64,000 nucleotides of DNA from Strongylocentrotus droebachiensis (GCA_035222895.1 JAVYIG010004944.1:62001-126000); one strand, 5' to 3'. Shown: positions 52,380-61,691, numbered from the stretch's first letter. Program-made: numbers and translations. Notes: generated from the letters alone by a model not told the origin.

Positions 52380-53220
52380 ATCAGCCATGCAAAACAAAAA
52401 TTACCGCGCAACTTTGCAGACCAAATTGAAGACCAACTTTGGAGACCAAATTTGTTTCACCTGCACACACCATTTTTAATCCACACTCCTTTTAAGAAAC
52501 TTTGTCGGCCCCAAAATTGCTCCAAAACAATTTGGTCTACAAAGTCATTGCAAATTGCAAATTGAGTTTTATCGATTAAATTCACACTGTCACACAAATG
52601 TTATTATTTCTATTTTTAATCAATAAAATCAATGTTGAAATCAAATGTTTATTATACCTGAAAATATGTAACAAATTTTGGTAATAAAAAAAGTTAAAAC
52701 AAAAGTAAAAAATTACCCCAAAACACTGTATAATAACTATTTAAAAAATGAATACATAGGAAATTAAAGGGAAGCCAAACCCTGGCAACATGTGTATTAC
52801 AATAGACAGAGATTGCATAGAGTATAGTAATTTAAAGAAAGTTTGTGACAAATTGGTCCACGGCACAATTAACAAATTTATGAATTCTAGAAATTTTTAT
52901 GGGAACTGCAACTTGGCAATGCTACATGTATGTGCCAATATCAGGTGACAATCTCACAAAGGTTTTGTATACAAAATTTCAGATTTTCAATTTTGTGTAA
53001 AAGCTTTCAAAGATGACATAAACTCACAATATGCTTTGTAAAATTTATTTCTACTGATATATGTCAGGTTCTGGAAAAAAAAATGCCATTGCAAAGAAAA
53101 ACAGGAAAATCTCAAGTTTTGTGTATTTAATAGATGGAAGATATTGTCCACATTACCAATTTGCAGTTTATATATATATAAAACTTTCTTTGTTGACCAA
53201 ATTGTTCAAACTTTTTTTTT
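52380..53220. other. AT-rich intergenic stretch
   Basis: No gene or clear repeat is visible. A segment at 52410-52560 contains several GACCAAATT/AATTTGGTC-like words in both orientations, possibly an old repeat. The rest is A/T-rich with short poly-A and poly-T runs. Confidence 0.4.
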
Positions 53221-53610
53221 AGGTTCCTAGATGAACTGTGCATGTCTATAAAGTTAAAACCCCGCAATGTCATACACTCATCTACAGAATAAGGTCCATA
53301 GATGAAATGTATCCTCATAAAGTTAAAACCCGCAATGTCATACACTCATCTACAGTAGGTCCATATATGTACGTGTCTTCATAAAGTTAAAACCCGCAAT
53401 GTCATACACTCATCTACAGTAGGTCCATATATGTACGTGTCTTCACAAAGTTAAAACCCGCAATGTCATACACTCATCTACAGAAGGTCCATAGATGAAC
53501 TGTATCCTCATAAAGTTAAAACCCCGCATTGTCATACACTCATCTACAGTAGGTCCATAAATGAACTGTGTCTTCACAAATTAATTAAAACCCTGCAATG
53601 TCATACACTC
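53221..53610 (+). repeat. Minisatellite of about 65 bp, six units
   Basis: Units contain AGGTCCATAGATGAACTGT, a CTTCATAAAGTTAAAACC segment and GTCATACACTCATCTACAG. Unit starts lie near 53221, 53291, 53356, 53420, 53485 and 53550. The sixth is interrupted at 53610 by the hAT-like element and resumes at 54041. Unit length is not a multiple of three in all copies and the frame contains stops, so this is not coding. Confidence 0.9.
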
Positions 53611-53823
53611 CAGGCGCGGATCCAGGATTTCTTAGGGGGGGGGGCCCAACTTTATTTTTTTTTTTGCTCCCGAAAATTTGAAAATCGCGCCGGCCGAAAA
53701 GTTGCTCAGTGGGGGGGGGGGGGGGGGGGAGGGGGGGGGGGGGGTAAGCGGACACTTTTTTTTTTTTTTTTTGAAGTCCCAAAAAAAATCGCAACGACTC
53801 AGCCAGCCGAAAAGTCGCTCAGT

Positions 53824-53856
<33 letters not shown>

Positions 53857-54040
53857 AGTGAGCACATTTTTTTTTTTTTGGTCCTCTAAAATTGTTAATT
53901 TGCACCCCCCCCCCTTGAGCGCCAGGGGGGGGGGCCCAACCCCCCAAAAAGGTAAAAATCGCGTGATTTTACATGATTTTTTTCTCAAGGGGGGGGGCCC
54001 GGGCCCCCCGGGCCCCCCCCCCTGGATCCGCCACTGACTG
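53611..54040. mobile_element. G-rich hAT-like non-autonomous element
   Basis: The left end reads CAGGCGCGGATCCAGG and the right end, reverse complemented, CAGTCAGTGGCGGATCCAGG. Both are bounded by ATACACTC (53603-53610 and 54041-54048), an 8-bp target duplication typical of hAT elements, inserted within one minisatellite unit. Inside are a duplicated motif (GCCGAAAAGT then GCTCAGT followed by a long G run), poly-T tracts and a C/G palindrome near 53990-54020. The Gly- and Pro-rich open frames crossing it are translations of homopolymers. No transposase remains. Confidence 0.75.
53711..53855 (+). other. Two long poly-G tracts
   Basis: G runs at 53711-53729 and 53731-53744 (one A between) and an uninterrupted 32-G run at 53824-53855, within the hAT-like element. 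They could form G-quadruplexes and are prone to length error in sequencing. Confidence 0.85.
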
Positions 54041-54060
54041 ATACACTCATCTACAGAAGG

Positions 54061-54132
54061 TACAATCTCACAATCAATCACACAATCAATCACACACACA
54101 CACACGCACGCACACACACACACACACACACA
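54061..54132 (+). repeat. CAAT-rich and CA dinucleotide microsatellite
   Basis: Several ACAATCAATC words followed by a CA run with a few CACG variants, up to about 54132. Simple sequence repeat. Confidence 0.9.
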
Positions 54133-54570
54133 GGGCCAATCAATTGATCACACTCAATCACCCTTCCTTGATAGGTATATACATTGATAGATATTTTCTA
54201 CATATCTATTTTTTTGGACTCTCGTTTATCTATTTATTTATTCTTTTATTTGGGCAAAAGGAATTATAACGAGAATTGGAACTCGTTACTGAAGACGAAT
54301 GAGGTGGTCTGTATAGGTTTTATTTTAACAATCTCATTTGGAGAAATGAAGAGAGAGAGAGAGAGAGATATGTCAGTAGATAGATATAGAGGAGAGAGGG
54401 AGACGGGGTATACTATAGGCATGTACAAAATACATGAGCTGGACAAAGGGATAATAGCGGAATCAGAATGCATGCACTTGGAAGGAGAGAGAACAGTAAG
54501 GAAACATGGTAGGATTGAAATCAGAATACAAAGGGCAAAGGGAAGTGCTAGAGAAAATTAAGAGAAAAAC
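54133..54570. other. AT-rich stretch with GA microsatellite
   Basis: Contains a GA run near 54349-54368 and TAGATA/AGAGAG low-complexity sequence. The 125-residue plus-strand open frame here is low complexity (Arg/Glu from GA repeats, Leu/Tyr/Phe from AT repeats), has no domain and is not called as a gene. Confidence 0.5.
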
Positions 54571-54647
54571 AATCAATATTTACAGAGATAAACTCAATTT
54601 TCCATAAATATGTTGACGTCATAATATGCAAATTTGTATTTTGAAAT
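54571..54647 (-). repeat. Orphan inverted fragment of the Helitron-like family
   Basis: The reverse complement matches the conserved part of the repeat unit that spans CAAAATAC-AATTTGCATATTATGACGTCA-CATATTTATGGAAAATTG through TATCTCTGTAAATATTGAT, about 90 percent by eye over 77 bp. It includes one CRE palindrome. No terminal structures are present. Confidence 0.8.
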
Positions 54648-55797
54648 GGTTTATAATAAAGTGATGGTATCCAACAATTCAGAGCCTCGATCATAACATT
54701 TTAAATAATTATTCACATCAAATGCCAATGCAACTAATTCCAAAATAGGATGCTATTGAAATCCTTTAGTGTCAGACTTACAATACAATAACACAAGTTA
54801 CAGATGCATGTAATTATAAACAAAATCACTTTTAATACACAAGATAATACTGTGGTTCTTTCATAACAAATGAAGAAGATAAAACATTTTATGTAAAAGT
54901 GTACAGTCTCTGAAACAAAGATCAATTAGGGATAGAAACCCTCCCAAGTTGAGTTCAATGAGAAATAAAAATTATGAACAAATCTGATAAAAGTTACAAA
55001 AGAGAATTTATCAATATTACATTCAATCTAGATATATATTTTCCAGAGTGAACACACAGATGTATATTTTGTATACACAATAATAAATAGTATCCTGTAA
55101 AATGGTTGCCTGGGGGAATAGACATCATATACAAGAAAAGATATCACTTCTTTCAAAAATAGAATAATTGATATTGATTATTTGTGTAAGTACATGTAGA
55201 AGACATATTGGGGTACATTTAGCTTGCAAAATGAAATCCCATGTCAAGCATGGCACGTGTTGGCAAGCCCCCATCTTGAAGTTTTGTGATAAAGTCACAG
55301 TACAACAAATTTTGCTACATAGATTCATGACTGTTTTCATGACGCTGAAAATCTACACTTATGACACTGAAAATATATACATGAACATAGTTTTACACAT
55401 GCAATAGCTACACTACTAATCAGGGAATTTTCTCAAAACCGGATATCTGCTTTAAAAAAAAGATAATTTCCAACAGACTGCTAGCCCTAAACCCTACAAA
55501 TACAGTATAAAGCGTTTCTTCAATGTAGGACGCTAGTAAGAGGACATTTTTTAAGAAAATCCAATATTGCATTGAGAAGTAGATAAGGCCCTTCCCTGCT
55601 TTTGCCTCTATGTGCCAATAAGGCTATATGAAATAAGATTTCCTCTACATAAAAAAAAAACCTTTATGATAATAAAAGTCACATTTGTTAACTTTTTGTA
55701 ATAGTCACATATGTATAGTGCTTAATACTTAGTTTCTAAGTACTTTACATTGTCATTATTGATATCCAGTCATTGGATTCAATTGATCTGAATATAA
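54648..55797. other. AT-rich non-coding DNA
   Basis: No supported gene. Short open frames on either strand (60-80 residues) lack domains and overlap each other. No tandem repeats beyond short poly-A runs. Confidence 0.4.
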
Positions 55798-56045
55798 TAG
55801 TGCACATGCTCCACTCCCTGGGCAGTATTCTAGCCAGGCGCCATTTAATGAGTGACCTCATACCACTTCACTACAGCAGCATTCCCATGCTACTGGGTAC
55901 CCATTTAACATCTGGGTGGAGAGTGGCAAATGTAGATTAACATCTTTCCAAATGACATTAGTGCTGCATACTGAGGTATTGACCCATGAACCATGTGATT
56001 CAGTCCAGTGAAGTTATCACTAGACCACAGCTCTAGCTCTACGTA
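55798..56045 (-). repeat. Possible SINE-like repeat
   Basis: Contains the words GGGTACCCATTTAACA and TGGGTGGAGAG followed by a segment resembling a reversed tRNA-like tail (GACCCATGAACC then ACTAGACCACAG). I associate this arrangement with dispersed SINE-type repeats in invertebrate genomes, but I cannot verify the family. The orientation is inferred from the tRNA-like part. Confidence 0.3.
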
Positions 56046-56663
56046 CAGACCACTACGCGTCTCCAGACCATTATTACAATGGAAACCTTAACGAGGCTTT
56101 TCCTCTGCATGTATTCTTAATGGCTAATAAGCCTCTCTGAGATCAAATCTAGTAATACAATGTGAATTTCTTTCCCATCTAAATGTTTGTGTGTGTGTGT
56201 GATAGATAGTCAGATACATGTACCAATTGAGGTACAATGACAGTCTATCACAATTTGAATGGTTTAATCTTACCTACTCATCAATGACTTTTAGATTAGA
56301 AAATAAATTATTAGTGTTAATAATTATATTGCCTTAATTCTGCAGGGTGTGTTCATATTTATATAAGGTAACATCACTTTGTGGAGAAAAATCCTCATCC
56401 CATTGGAAAATTGAAATGTTTTCTGTGCAGTGTGGATTCTTAGATTCTCTGTCAAGATTAGAAAATCCTTTTAGAAATCTCTTATCACAATACACCAATT
56501 CAGAGAGCTGAAAATGCAAGTGTCAGCCGCCATTACTAGTGTCCATTAATTATGCTAAGAATTATCACCGCTTTTAATAGTTCAGAGATGACCATGCATG
56601 CACCTGTTGGATCTCTTGCTAAGCTTATATGGATGCCCCCCCCCCTCCATTCAGCTATGGTTG
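56046..56663. other. Non-coding stretch with zinc-finger-like traces
   Basis: A short GT run lies at 56190-56201. Fragments such as CTTTTCCTCTGCATGTATTCTTAATGGCT (56097-56125) read antisense like a decayed C2H2 linker, consistent with the zinc-finger relics to the right. No intact gene. Confidence 0.3.
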
Positions 56664-58248
56664 ACAAAGCACTATAGAGCTTCCAGAAACCATGGCAACC
56701 AAATTACTATACAAACATTTATCATGCTTTTCTCTAGCACATCACCCAGAATCCTCCATCCAAATAAAACATTGGTATGTAATTTATTCAGTGTGCTTTC
56801 TAATATACTGGTATTAGTTCACTTTTTTTTCTTTTTTATTATTCAGAAAATCCCTAATCACACAAGGAGGACATGTTCATGTATTCACATGATGTGAACA
56901 GTAAGATTACTTGGTTGAGAGAATTCTTTACCACAAAAGGAACATGCATAAGTTTCTTTTCAGAGTGACATGTGTTCTCAGATGCTTTGTAACTTCTGTA
57001 AGATGATTAATTTGAGAAAATCCCTTATGGCATTTGGAACGCTTAAGAGGTTCCTCTCCTATATGTATTCTCAAATGACAGCTAAGATTACTTTTACGCC
57101 AAAATATAGGGTGTTTGATAATTAAGATACTTTACAATATAAATCCTTACGTTTGGGACATTTGTATGGCATTTTTCCAATACAGTATATTCTCAAATGA
57201 CAGGTAGGATTTTTGTTTTAACGTCAAAATCCTGAAAGACAATACAAACATTTAAAAGGGTTTCTCCACTGGGCTTGATTAATGGTCTTATGTGAAAAAT
57301 CCATTATCACAACTGGGACATCAATAAGGCTTTTCTCCTGAATGTGTCCATACATGCTTTGGCAAGATAATCCTTTGTCACAATGGGAACATGGATATAA
57401 GGCCTTTCTTCACTGTGTGTTCTTAAAGGCATTGTTTAACAATGTTTCCATTGTTACAATTTTGAGATGCATGGCCCTACGTGTTATCATTGTCTGTGAT
57501 ATGGTATAATATTGAAACCCTAAAAAAACTGCGCTTCAAAATGATGAGGTACTGCAAAAAATTCAAAAAGCTTTGAGTGACCGGTTTTACCATACTCATT
57601 TTCCCCAATAGACTGTAGTGCTATAAAAACCGTTGGGGAAACGGTTTTTGAAATTTCGAATTCCAATCATAAATAGCTTGATAATCAGACAGGTGATCGG
57701 CTTGTAAAAGTCATGGGATTCCTGACTGACCTTAAGGTTAATAATTATGATTGCAGCATGAGCTACATCCAGGATTTTGTTCAGAATCTAAGGCAAAGTT
57801 ACCTAATCCCTTTAAATGGCTAATAAGGGTACTCCTTTGAGAAAAACCTTTACCACACTGAGAGACTGAGAACACCTTAAGGGTTTCTCCATGTGTCTGT
57901 TCTAAGGTGGCTAGTAATTAGATCACTTATACAACAAAATACCTTATTAAATTTGAGACATTTATATGGCATTTTCCTATGTTTGTTATTAGGTGATAAG
58001 CAAGATCATTCACTGTATTTACAATAAAATCCCTTTTTGAACAAAGTAACATTTAAATGGCTTTCTCCAGTAGGTATGATTAGATGGCTAGTAAGATTAC
58101 TGTTACAAGAAAATCTCTTAATACAATCTAACAGTTATAGAGTTTGTGTGTGTTCTTAGATGCATAGGATCATGCACTTTTATGAGAAAAGTAATTATAA
58201 CATTAGGAACACTTTCTCTCCTATATGTGTTCTAAGGTGGCTAGCAAC
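56664..58248 (-). pseudogene. Decayed C2H2 zinc-finger cluster, duplication copy A
   Basis: The minus strand contains many broken zinc-finger modules: for example CSHCDKG near 57380, and a finger with CLKF in place of CxxC and HLRTD in place of HxxxH near 57860-57960. HTGEKP-type linkers are partly recognisable and there are stops and frameshifts throughout. The part 56664 to about 58024 is duplicated in direct orientation at 62740-64000. Copy A holds about 65 bp near 57515-57600 that copy B lacks. A hAT-like element interrupts the right end at 58249. Non-functional as protein. Confidence 0.65.
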
Positions 58249-58772
58249 CAAGGCTCAAAATACATGGGGGCAGCGGGCGATTCGCCCCTGTGAGCTAGCT
58301 TATGGGGGCGATTGCAAAATGTGGAATTATAAAATAAATATTATCTTTTCTGTTATACCTTTAACACAATATTGAGTTTCGATTTTAAAACCTTAAACTG
58401 ATATAATGGAACTTAGATTAGCGTGCAAGATTTCTTGCTCGAATTTGTCGGTGTCTAGAGAGTAAAGGCCGCTATATTGTAAAGAAATGTACGCTTATTC
58501 GCCGAAAGATGGCGCTATATCTCCCATCTCTATGAGTATTACTGATACAAACGGAAGCTCGAAGTGCAGTGCTGCCGTCAGCAGTGGCTATACTGCACCG
58601 TTAGTACCGGTATGTGTGCACGCTGCCGCCCCATATCTTCTGGAGCTGGAGGCGATCGCGCAAGGGCTGAAAAATGGTCATGGAGAAGTTTTTCGTTGTG
58701 AATCCTCTAAAATCTGGTAATTCCAAAAAGACCAGCAAATAATGAACCTCGACCAGTAAATCAATATTGACA

Positions 58773-58810
58773 AGAGGAAGACCAAAGATGTTGTGGAAGG
58801 ATATGGTAAC
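58773..58810 (+). pseudogene. Possible reverse-transcriptase C-terminal relic
   Basis: One frame reads RGRPKMLWKDM, resembling the Arg-Gly-Arg-Pro...Trp...Asp motif near the C terminus of many LINE-type open frames. It is only about a dozen residues and the surrounding frame is closed. Low confidence. Confidence 0.2.
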
Positions 58811-58824
58811 AGGAGCAGATCTAC

Positions 58825-58842
58825 GGGGGGGGGGGGGGGGGG
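58825..58842 (+). repeat. 18-G homopolymer
   Basis: An uninterrupted run of 18 G. Length may be unreliable. A Pro-rich minus-strand frame across it is not a gene. Confidence 0.9.
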
Positions 58843-59232
58843 AGCTTGGCTGCTAAGTGAAAAAGTGATGTACATATAGAAAAACGCCACAGTATTGGTA
58901 GATGTTAGTAGTAGATGCCAGGAAAACCATGATCACTTACGGGGGTTCAAAAGAGCAACAAAAAAAAAAAATTGTCTCGCCGTTACGCGTGGCCGATGCT
59001 TTTCATCGTCGAGTCAACCCCCTCCCCTTAGCAAAAAGCTAGATCCACCCCTTGGTAAAGACTCAAAGTAAAGAAAGAATGTGAATAACGTTGCTCCAAA
59101 TAATGAGGAAATAATGTGCAGAACTGGAAGAATGTGCTCACGGGATGAAAGTCAGTAACAGCTATGTATTTTTTTAATTTGTGAGAGGGAAAAATGCTGA
59201 CTTAAAAAAATGATAATGATGAAATAGCATAG

Positions 59233-59252
59233 AATAGGCCTGTTTACTAATG
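59233..59252 (+). repeat. Left terminal inverted repeat
   Basis: Twenty bases identical to the reverse complement of 60217-60236. The outer 4 bases (AATA) include the presumed TA/AT duplication, so the true TIR is 16-17 bp. Homology stops sharply after TAATG. Confidence 0.9.
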
Positions 59253-59261
59253 ATATGCGAG

Positions 59262-59269
59262 TGACGTCA
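59262..59269. promoter_or_regulatory. CRE palindrome just inside the left TIR
   Basis: TGACGTCA lies 25 bp inside the element and about 150 bp upstream of the SAP start codon, a plausible promoter position. Motif identity only. Confidence 0.3.
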
Positions 59270-59419
59270 TAATCCCTCGCACCCTAGCGATTGTTACTAC
59301 GTAGGGCAAGCTTTGCGTGGTGCGGCACGGTCGCCACATTGTTTTTCCATGCCCGCTACGCTATACACATACAAAGCCATTGCTAGCGACCGCGACGTTT
59401 TTTCACCCTAATTTCTACA

Positions 59420-59740
59420 ATGGCATCGCCTTCGACATCGAGTTCTAGTTCCAGCAAGCCGTTTTCGCAGTGGACAGTGAAGGAGCTCACCGATTATTTA
59501 AGAAAGAGAGGAGTTACGACATCAGGGTACAACAAACAGAAACTAGTTCAACTTGCGACTGCTGTGGCCGATATCGCTTTGCCCCAAGACCCGGACCTTG
59601 CGAGCTTCGACTCCGCACGGTCGCTGCGGGAGAAGTTGGAGCGTGCGGGGTGCTCGTTCGACGACCCAATGAAAATCACCGGCTACACCGAGAACTTTGA
59701 AAGTATACCAGATTTCGGATTATACGACATTTTCACCTAC
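59420..59740 (+). pseudogene. SAP-domain protein N terminus (truncated first exon)
   Basis: Starts at ATG 59420 in a reasonable context (ACAATGG). After a Ser-rich leader (residues 3-12), residues 17-50 form a SAP helix-extension-helix: WTVKELTDYLRKRGV, then a GYNKQKLV turn and helix. The SAP motif binds AT-rich DNA. Residues 60-107 (DLASFDSARSLREKLERAGC...YDIFTY) resemble the region that, in transposon-encoded SAP/SWIM/YqaJ proteins of invertebrates, precedes the nuclease; that family link is from memory. The frame continues only three more residues (KMF) before TGA at 59750. At 59735-59740 the ACCTAC coding Thr106-Tyr107 is also the complement of the THAP exon's Val-Gly codons, so I place the break there. 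No splice donor is needed to explain the end. Not functional alone. Confidence 0.65.
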
Positions 59741-59947
59741 AAAATGTTTTGAACAGACGTAGGTATTCCTTGAAATCCTGTCGATTCCAAAGTCCTTTCT
59801 TCCACAATTCTTAATCCATATTTTACACTTCTCCAGGTTCGTCTTTGGTTTGGGGAACGGGATGAAAAACACACCATTCATATGGGGTCTGTCTGCGTAC
59901 CGTGAATCGCTGTTACACGTGCCGTAACAGCAATGCTTACCTCCCAT
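59735..59947 (-). pseudogene. THAP-domain N terminus (truncated first exon)
   Basis: Starts at ATG 59945-59947 (MGGKHCC). The THAP zinc-binding pattern is nearly complete: C7-x3-C11, then 53 residues to C65-x2-H68, with the conserved Pro32 and Trp44 between. THAP domains bind DNA and form the N terminus of several transposases (P element and relatives). The frame should continue into the AVPTF-type end of the domain and a DDE catalytic region, but after HFVG (residues 68-71) it runs into the reverse of the SAP exon and stops at 59720. Compared with a normal domain of about 80-90 residues, the last segment is missing. An alternative explanation, a splice donor at GGTGAA, cannot be excluded, but then the intron would run antisense through the SAP exon. 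Confidence 0.65.
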
Positions 59948-60216
59948 TTTTGCGATATTTCGTCGGATTTCGGAAAATAAAATCGAAGATTTGTCATGTA
60001 CAACTGAGAAAAACTATATTTATTTTAATTATATACCCTAAGGTTGGAAAACAAACAGTTTTAAACGAAGTTTATTAGGACGATGATCAGCCTTTTTTTC
60101 CTCGCATTCCCCACATCGCCGTATACAAAGTGTGTGTAGCAGGGCCGTAGCAGACACTGCGCTCGGTTTGTGTGCCAGAGCTTACAACCGTGGGCAAATT
60201 TAAAGGTCCGTGAATA
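59948..60216 (-). other. Right subterminal region of the element (THAP upstream)
   Basis: Non-coding sequence between the THAP start codon and the right TIR, about 270 bp. It is AT-rich near 60010-60045 (a possible TATA-type promoter for the minus strand) and GC-richer near 60100-60180. No open frame of interest. Confidence 0.4.
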
Positions 60217-60236
60217 CATTAGTAAACAGGCCTATT
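60217..60236 (-). repeat. Right terminal inverted repeat
   Basis: Exact reverse complement of 59233-59252. The TA at 60233-60234 (or AT at 60234-60235) matches the corresponding dinucleotide on the left as a direct duplication. Confidence 0.9.
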
Positions 60237-60336
60237 GAGGAGTATCATGGGTACCAATTCAATGGAAATTTGTATAAAAAAAGCCCCCGTCAGTACTAAA
60301 AGAGCCCCCTTGGACAAAAAATTAATTTGAGCCCTG

Positions 60337-60898
60337 CTATAGTAACATTAGTAGGAGACCAGCCTGTATAGGTCCTGTGACCAATCTCTGGGAACAAACG
60401 TTTGAAAGTGTTTTTGTGTTCCCTGATGAATACCGAACAATTTTGACTTGGGCTGCCCCCTTGCAAATCCCAGGCATTTTTGTGAGGGGTCAACAAAGGT
60501 TAAACAGGGATAGAAATTCAAATATATTCCAATCGTGTCGATATGCATATCAAATTACTCGTCTGGTCATGAGGATTCCAAAAATGTATTGTTTGCAATA
60601 GCTCCGACCTTAAATGAGGGCGCTATGATCAAAATTTTCAATGCACTTTAAACTGGTGGTCAAATTCACCAACCAGTTATCATTGTCTGATTCTAATGAT
60701 TTTAGGGTCTAATAATATGTTTTCTGACATGGTAAATACAACTATACAACTTTCAAAAGTAAAAGTGCTTACCTTGACCATGTACATTCAAAATGGCTGC
60801 CGTTTCAGTGACAAACATTTAACAACTTCTTATCCCTGGGTTTGGGGGAAATTTCAAGGTTATGGCCGGCAACCACTTTTGATTTTAAATGTTGCTTA
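60337..60898. other. Non-coding stretch right of the hAT-like element
   Basis: No gene is supported. The short frames at 60296-60601 on both strands overlap each other and lack domains. AT-rich from 60610. Confidence 0.4.
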
Positions 60899-61072
60899 AT
60901 CACAACGTTTAAAAGATTTTTCTCTAGTATGTGTCGTAACATGATAGGTATGACCTCGTTGAGAAAAACCTGTATCACAATGGGAACAATTAAAGGGTTT
61001 CTCTCATGTATGTGTTCCAAGGTGGCTAGTAAACTCAGTCTTTCAGTAAAATCCTTTATCACAATAGGGACA
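60899..61072 (-). pseudogene. Decayed zinc-finger extension of the C2H2 exon
   Basis: In the same minus frame as the intact six-finger exon, reading continues past the TAG at 61073-61075 into two more finger-like modules. The first is CPYCDKGF, a stop (TGA), then TSHLGTHT, a stop, EKPFNCSHCDTGFSQRG...HVTTH. Then REKSFKRCD, ending at a TAA near 60899. Cys and His positions are largely kept but three in-frame stops interrupt it, so the original gene had at least eight fingers. Confidence 0.7.
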
Positions 61073-61689
61073 CTAATAAGGCTTTTCTCCTGTATGCGTC
61101 CTTGCATGGCGGGTAAGATTACTTTTGTGAGAAAATCCCTTATCACAATAGGAACATTTGAAGGGCTTCTCTCCAGTATGTGTTCTAAGGTGGATAGTAA
61201 GCTTATTGTTCTGAGGAAATCCTCTATCACAATAGGGACATCGATAAGGCTTGTCTCCTGTATGCATCCTTACATGACAGGTAAGATTACCTTTGTGAGA
61301 AAATCTCTTATCACAATAGGAACATTTAAAGGGCTTCTCTCCAGTATGTGTTCTAAGGTGGCTAATAAGATCATTCTTCTGACCAAATCCTTTATCACAA
61401 TCGGGACAATGATAAGGCTTGTCTCCTGTATGCGTCCTTACATGACGGATAAGATTACTTTTGTCAGAAAATCCCTTATCACAATGGGAACACTTAAAGG
61501 GTTTCTCTCCTGTATGTGTTCTAAGGTGGTGAGTATGCTCATACTCGCCTTGGTGTGTTTTCTGATGTAGTATAAAAGTGCCCTCATCAGTAAATGCCTT
61601 ACTGCAATGTATACAAAGATGGGACTTCTCTCCGCTGCATGCTGTTATATGTGGGTGTATCTTGTCAGTTCCATTGTCCAACTCTCTAT
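61073..61689 (-). CDS. C2H2 zinc-finger protein, 3' exon with six fingers
   Basis: The open exon encodes one N-terminal finger (C23, C26, H39, H43), a degenerate half-module (EYEHTHHLRTH, residues 46-56) and five regular fingers starting at C64, C92, C120, C148 and C176, spaced exactly 28 residues with HTGEKP/HTGDKP linkers; it ends HTGEKPY-stop. Modules alternate FKCSxCDKGFSxKxNL and YxCPxCDKGF, a two-finger repeat showing expansion by dimer duplication. Such proteins are nuclear sequence-specific DNA-binding factors; no target can be named. The frame begins with TTG, not ATG, and continues upstream to a good acceptor (TTTCCTTTCCAG at 61690-61691), so this is an internal or last exon; upstream exons are not identified. 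A stop separates it from decayed fingers to the left, so it may be a shortened gene or a young pseudogene. Confidence 0.7.
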
Positions 61690-61691
61690 CT

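Larger units (their letters stand above)
59237..60232. mobile_element. Internally deleted ISL2EU-type transposon with SAP and THAP exons
   Basis: A perfect 20-bp inverted repeat (AATAGGCCTGTTTACTAATG at 59233-59252 and its complement at 60217-60236) brackets the segment. The element proper is 59237-60232 with a TA duplication, or one base longer on each side with AT. It contains only two exons: SAP-domain N terminus (plus, from 59420) and THAP N terminus (minus, from 59947), running toward each other. As I recall, ISL2EU-type eukaryotic transposons make 2-bp TA/AT duplications and encode a THAP-bearing transposase plus a YqaJ-nuclease protein. The pairing, the TIRs and the duplication size all fit. 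Catalytic parts of both proteins are absent, so it is a non-autonomous deletion derivative. It is inserted inside the hAT-like element. Confidence 0.7.
58249..60336. mobile_element. hAT-like element hosting a nested transposon
   Basis: The left end (CAAGGCTCAAAATACA, from 58249) and the reverse-complemented right end (CAGGGCTCAAATTAAT, to 60336) match imperfectly and have the CA..GGCTC start typical of many hAT elements. Subterminal GGGGGC/GCCCCC words occur at both ends. The left flank CTAGCAAC resembles the right flank (CTATAGTAAC), but a clean 8-bp duplication is not present. Without the nested element (59237-60232) it would be about 1.1 kb. It lies in decayed zinc-finger sequence. No hAT transposase is seen. 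Confidence 0.5.

Noticed and set aside
53585..54129. Gly-rich and Pro-rich open frames on both strands
   Set aside because: They are translations of poly-G/poly-C, poly-T and CA runs inside a non-autonomous hAT-like element; no domain, and both strands open for the same trivial reason.
54184..54561. 125-residue plus-strand open frame
   Set aside because: Low complexity from AT and GA microsatellites, no domain, no conserved pattern.
59720..59752. Genuine antisense overlap of two host genes (SAP and THAP)
   Set aside because: The enclosing perfect TIRs, the 2-bp duplication and the simultaneous loss of family similarity at one 6-bp site are better explained by an internal transposon deletion.
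60296..60601. Overlapping short frames on both strands
   Set aside because: Three mutually overlapping frames of under 75 residues without domains; one crosses the hAT-like right terminus.
60805..61570. 242-residue plus frame and 141-residue minus frame over the zinc-finger exon
   Set aside because: They are antisense and frame-shifted readings of the 28-residue zinc-finger repeats; their periodic motifs are by-products of the real frame.
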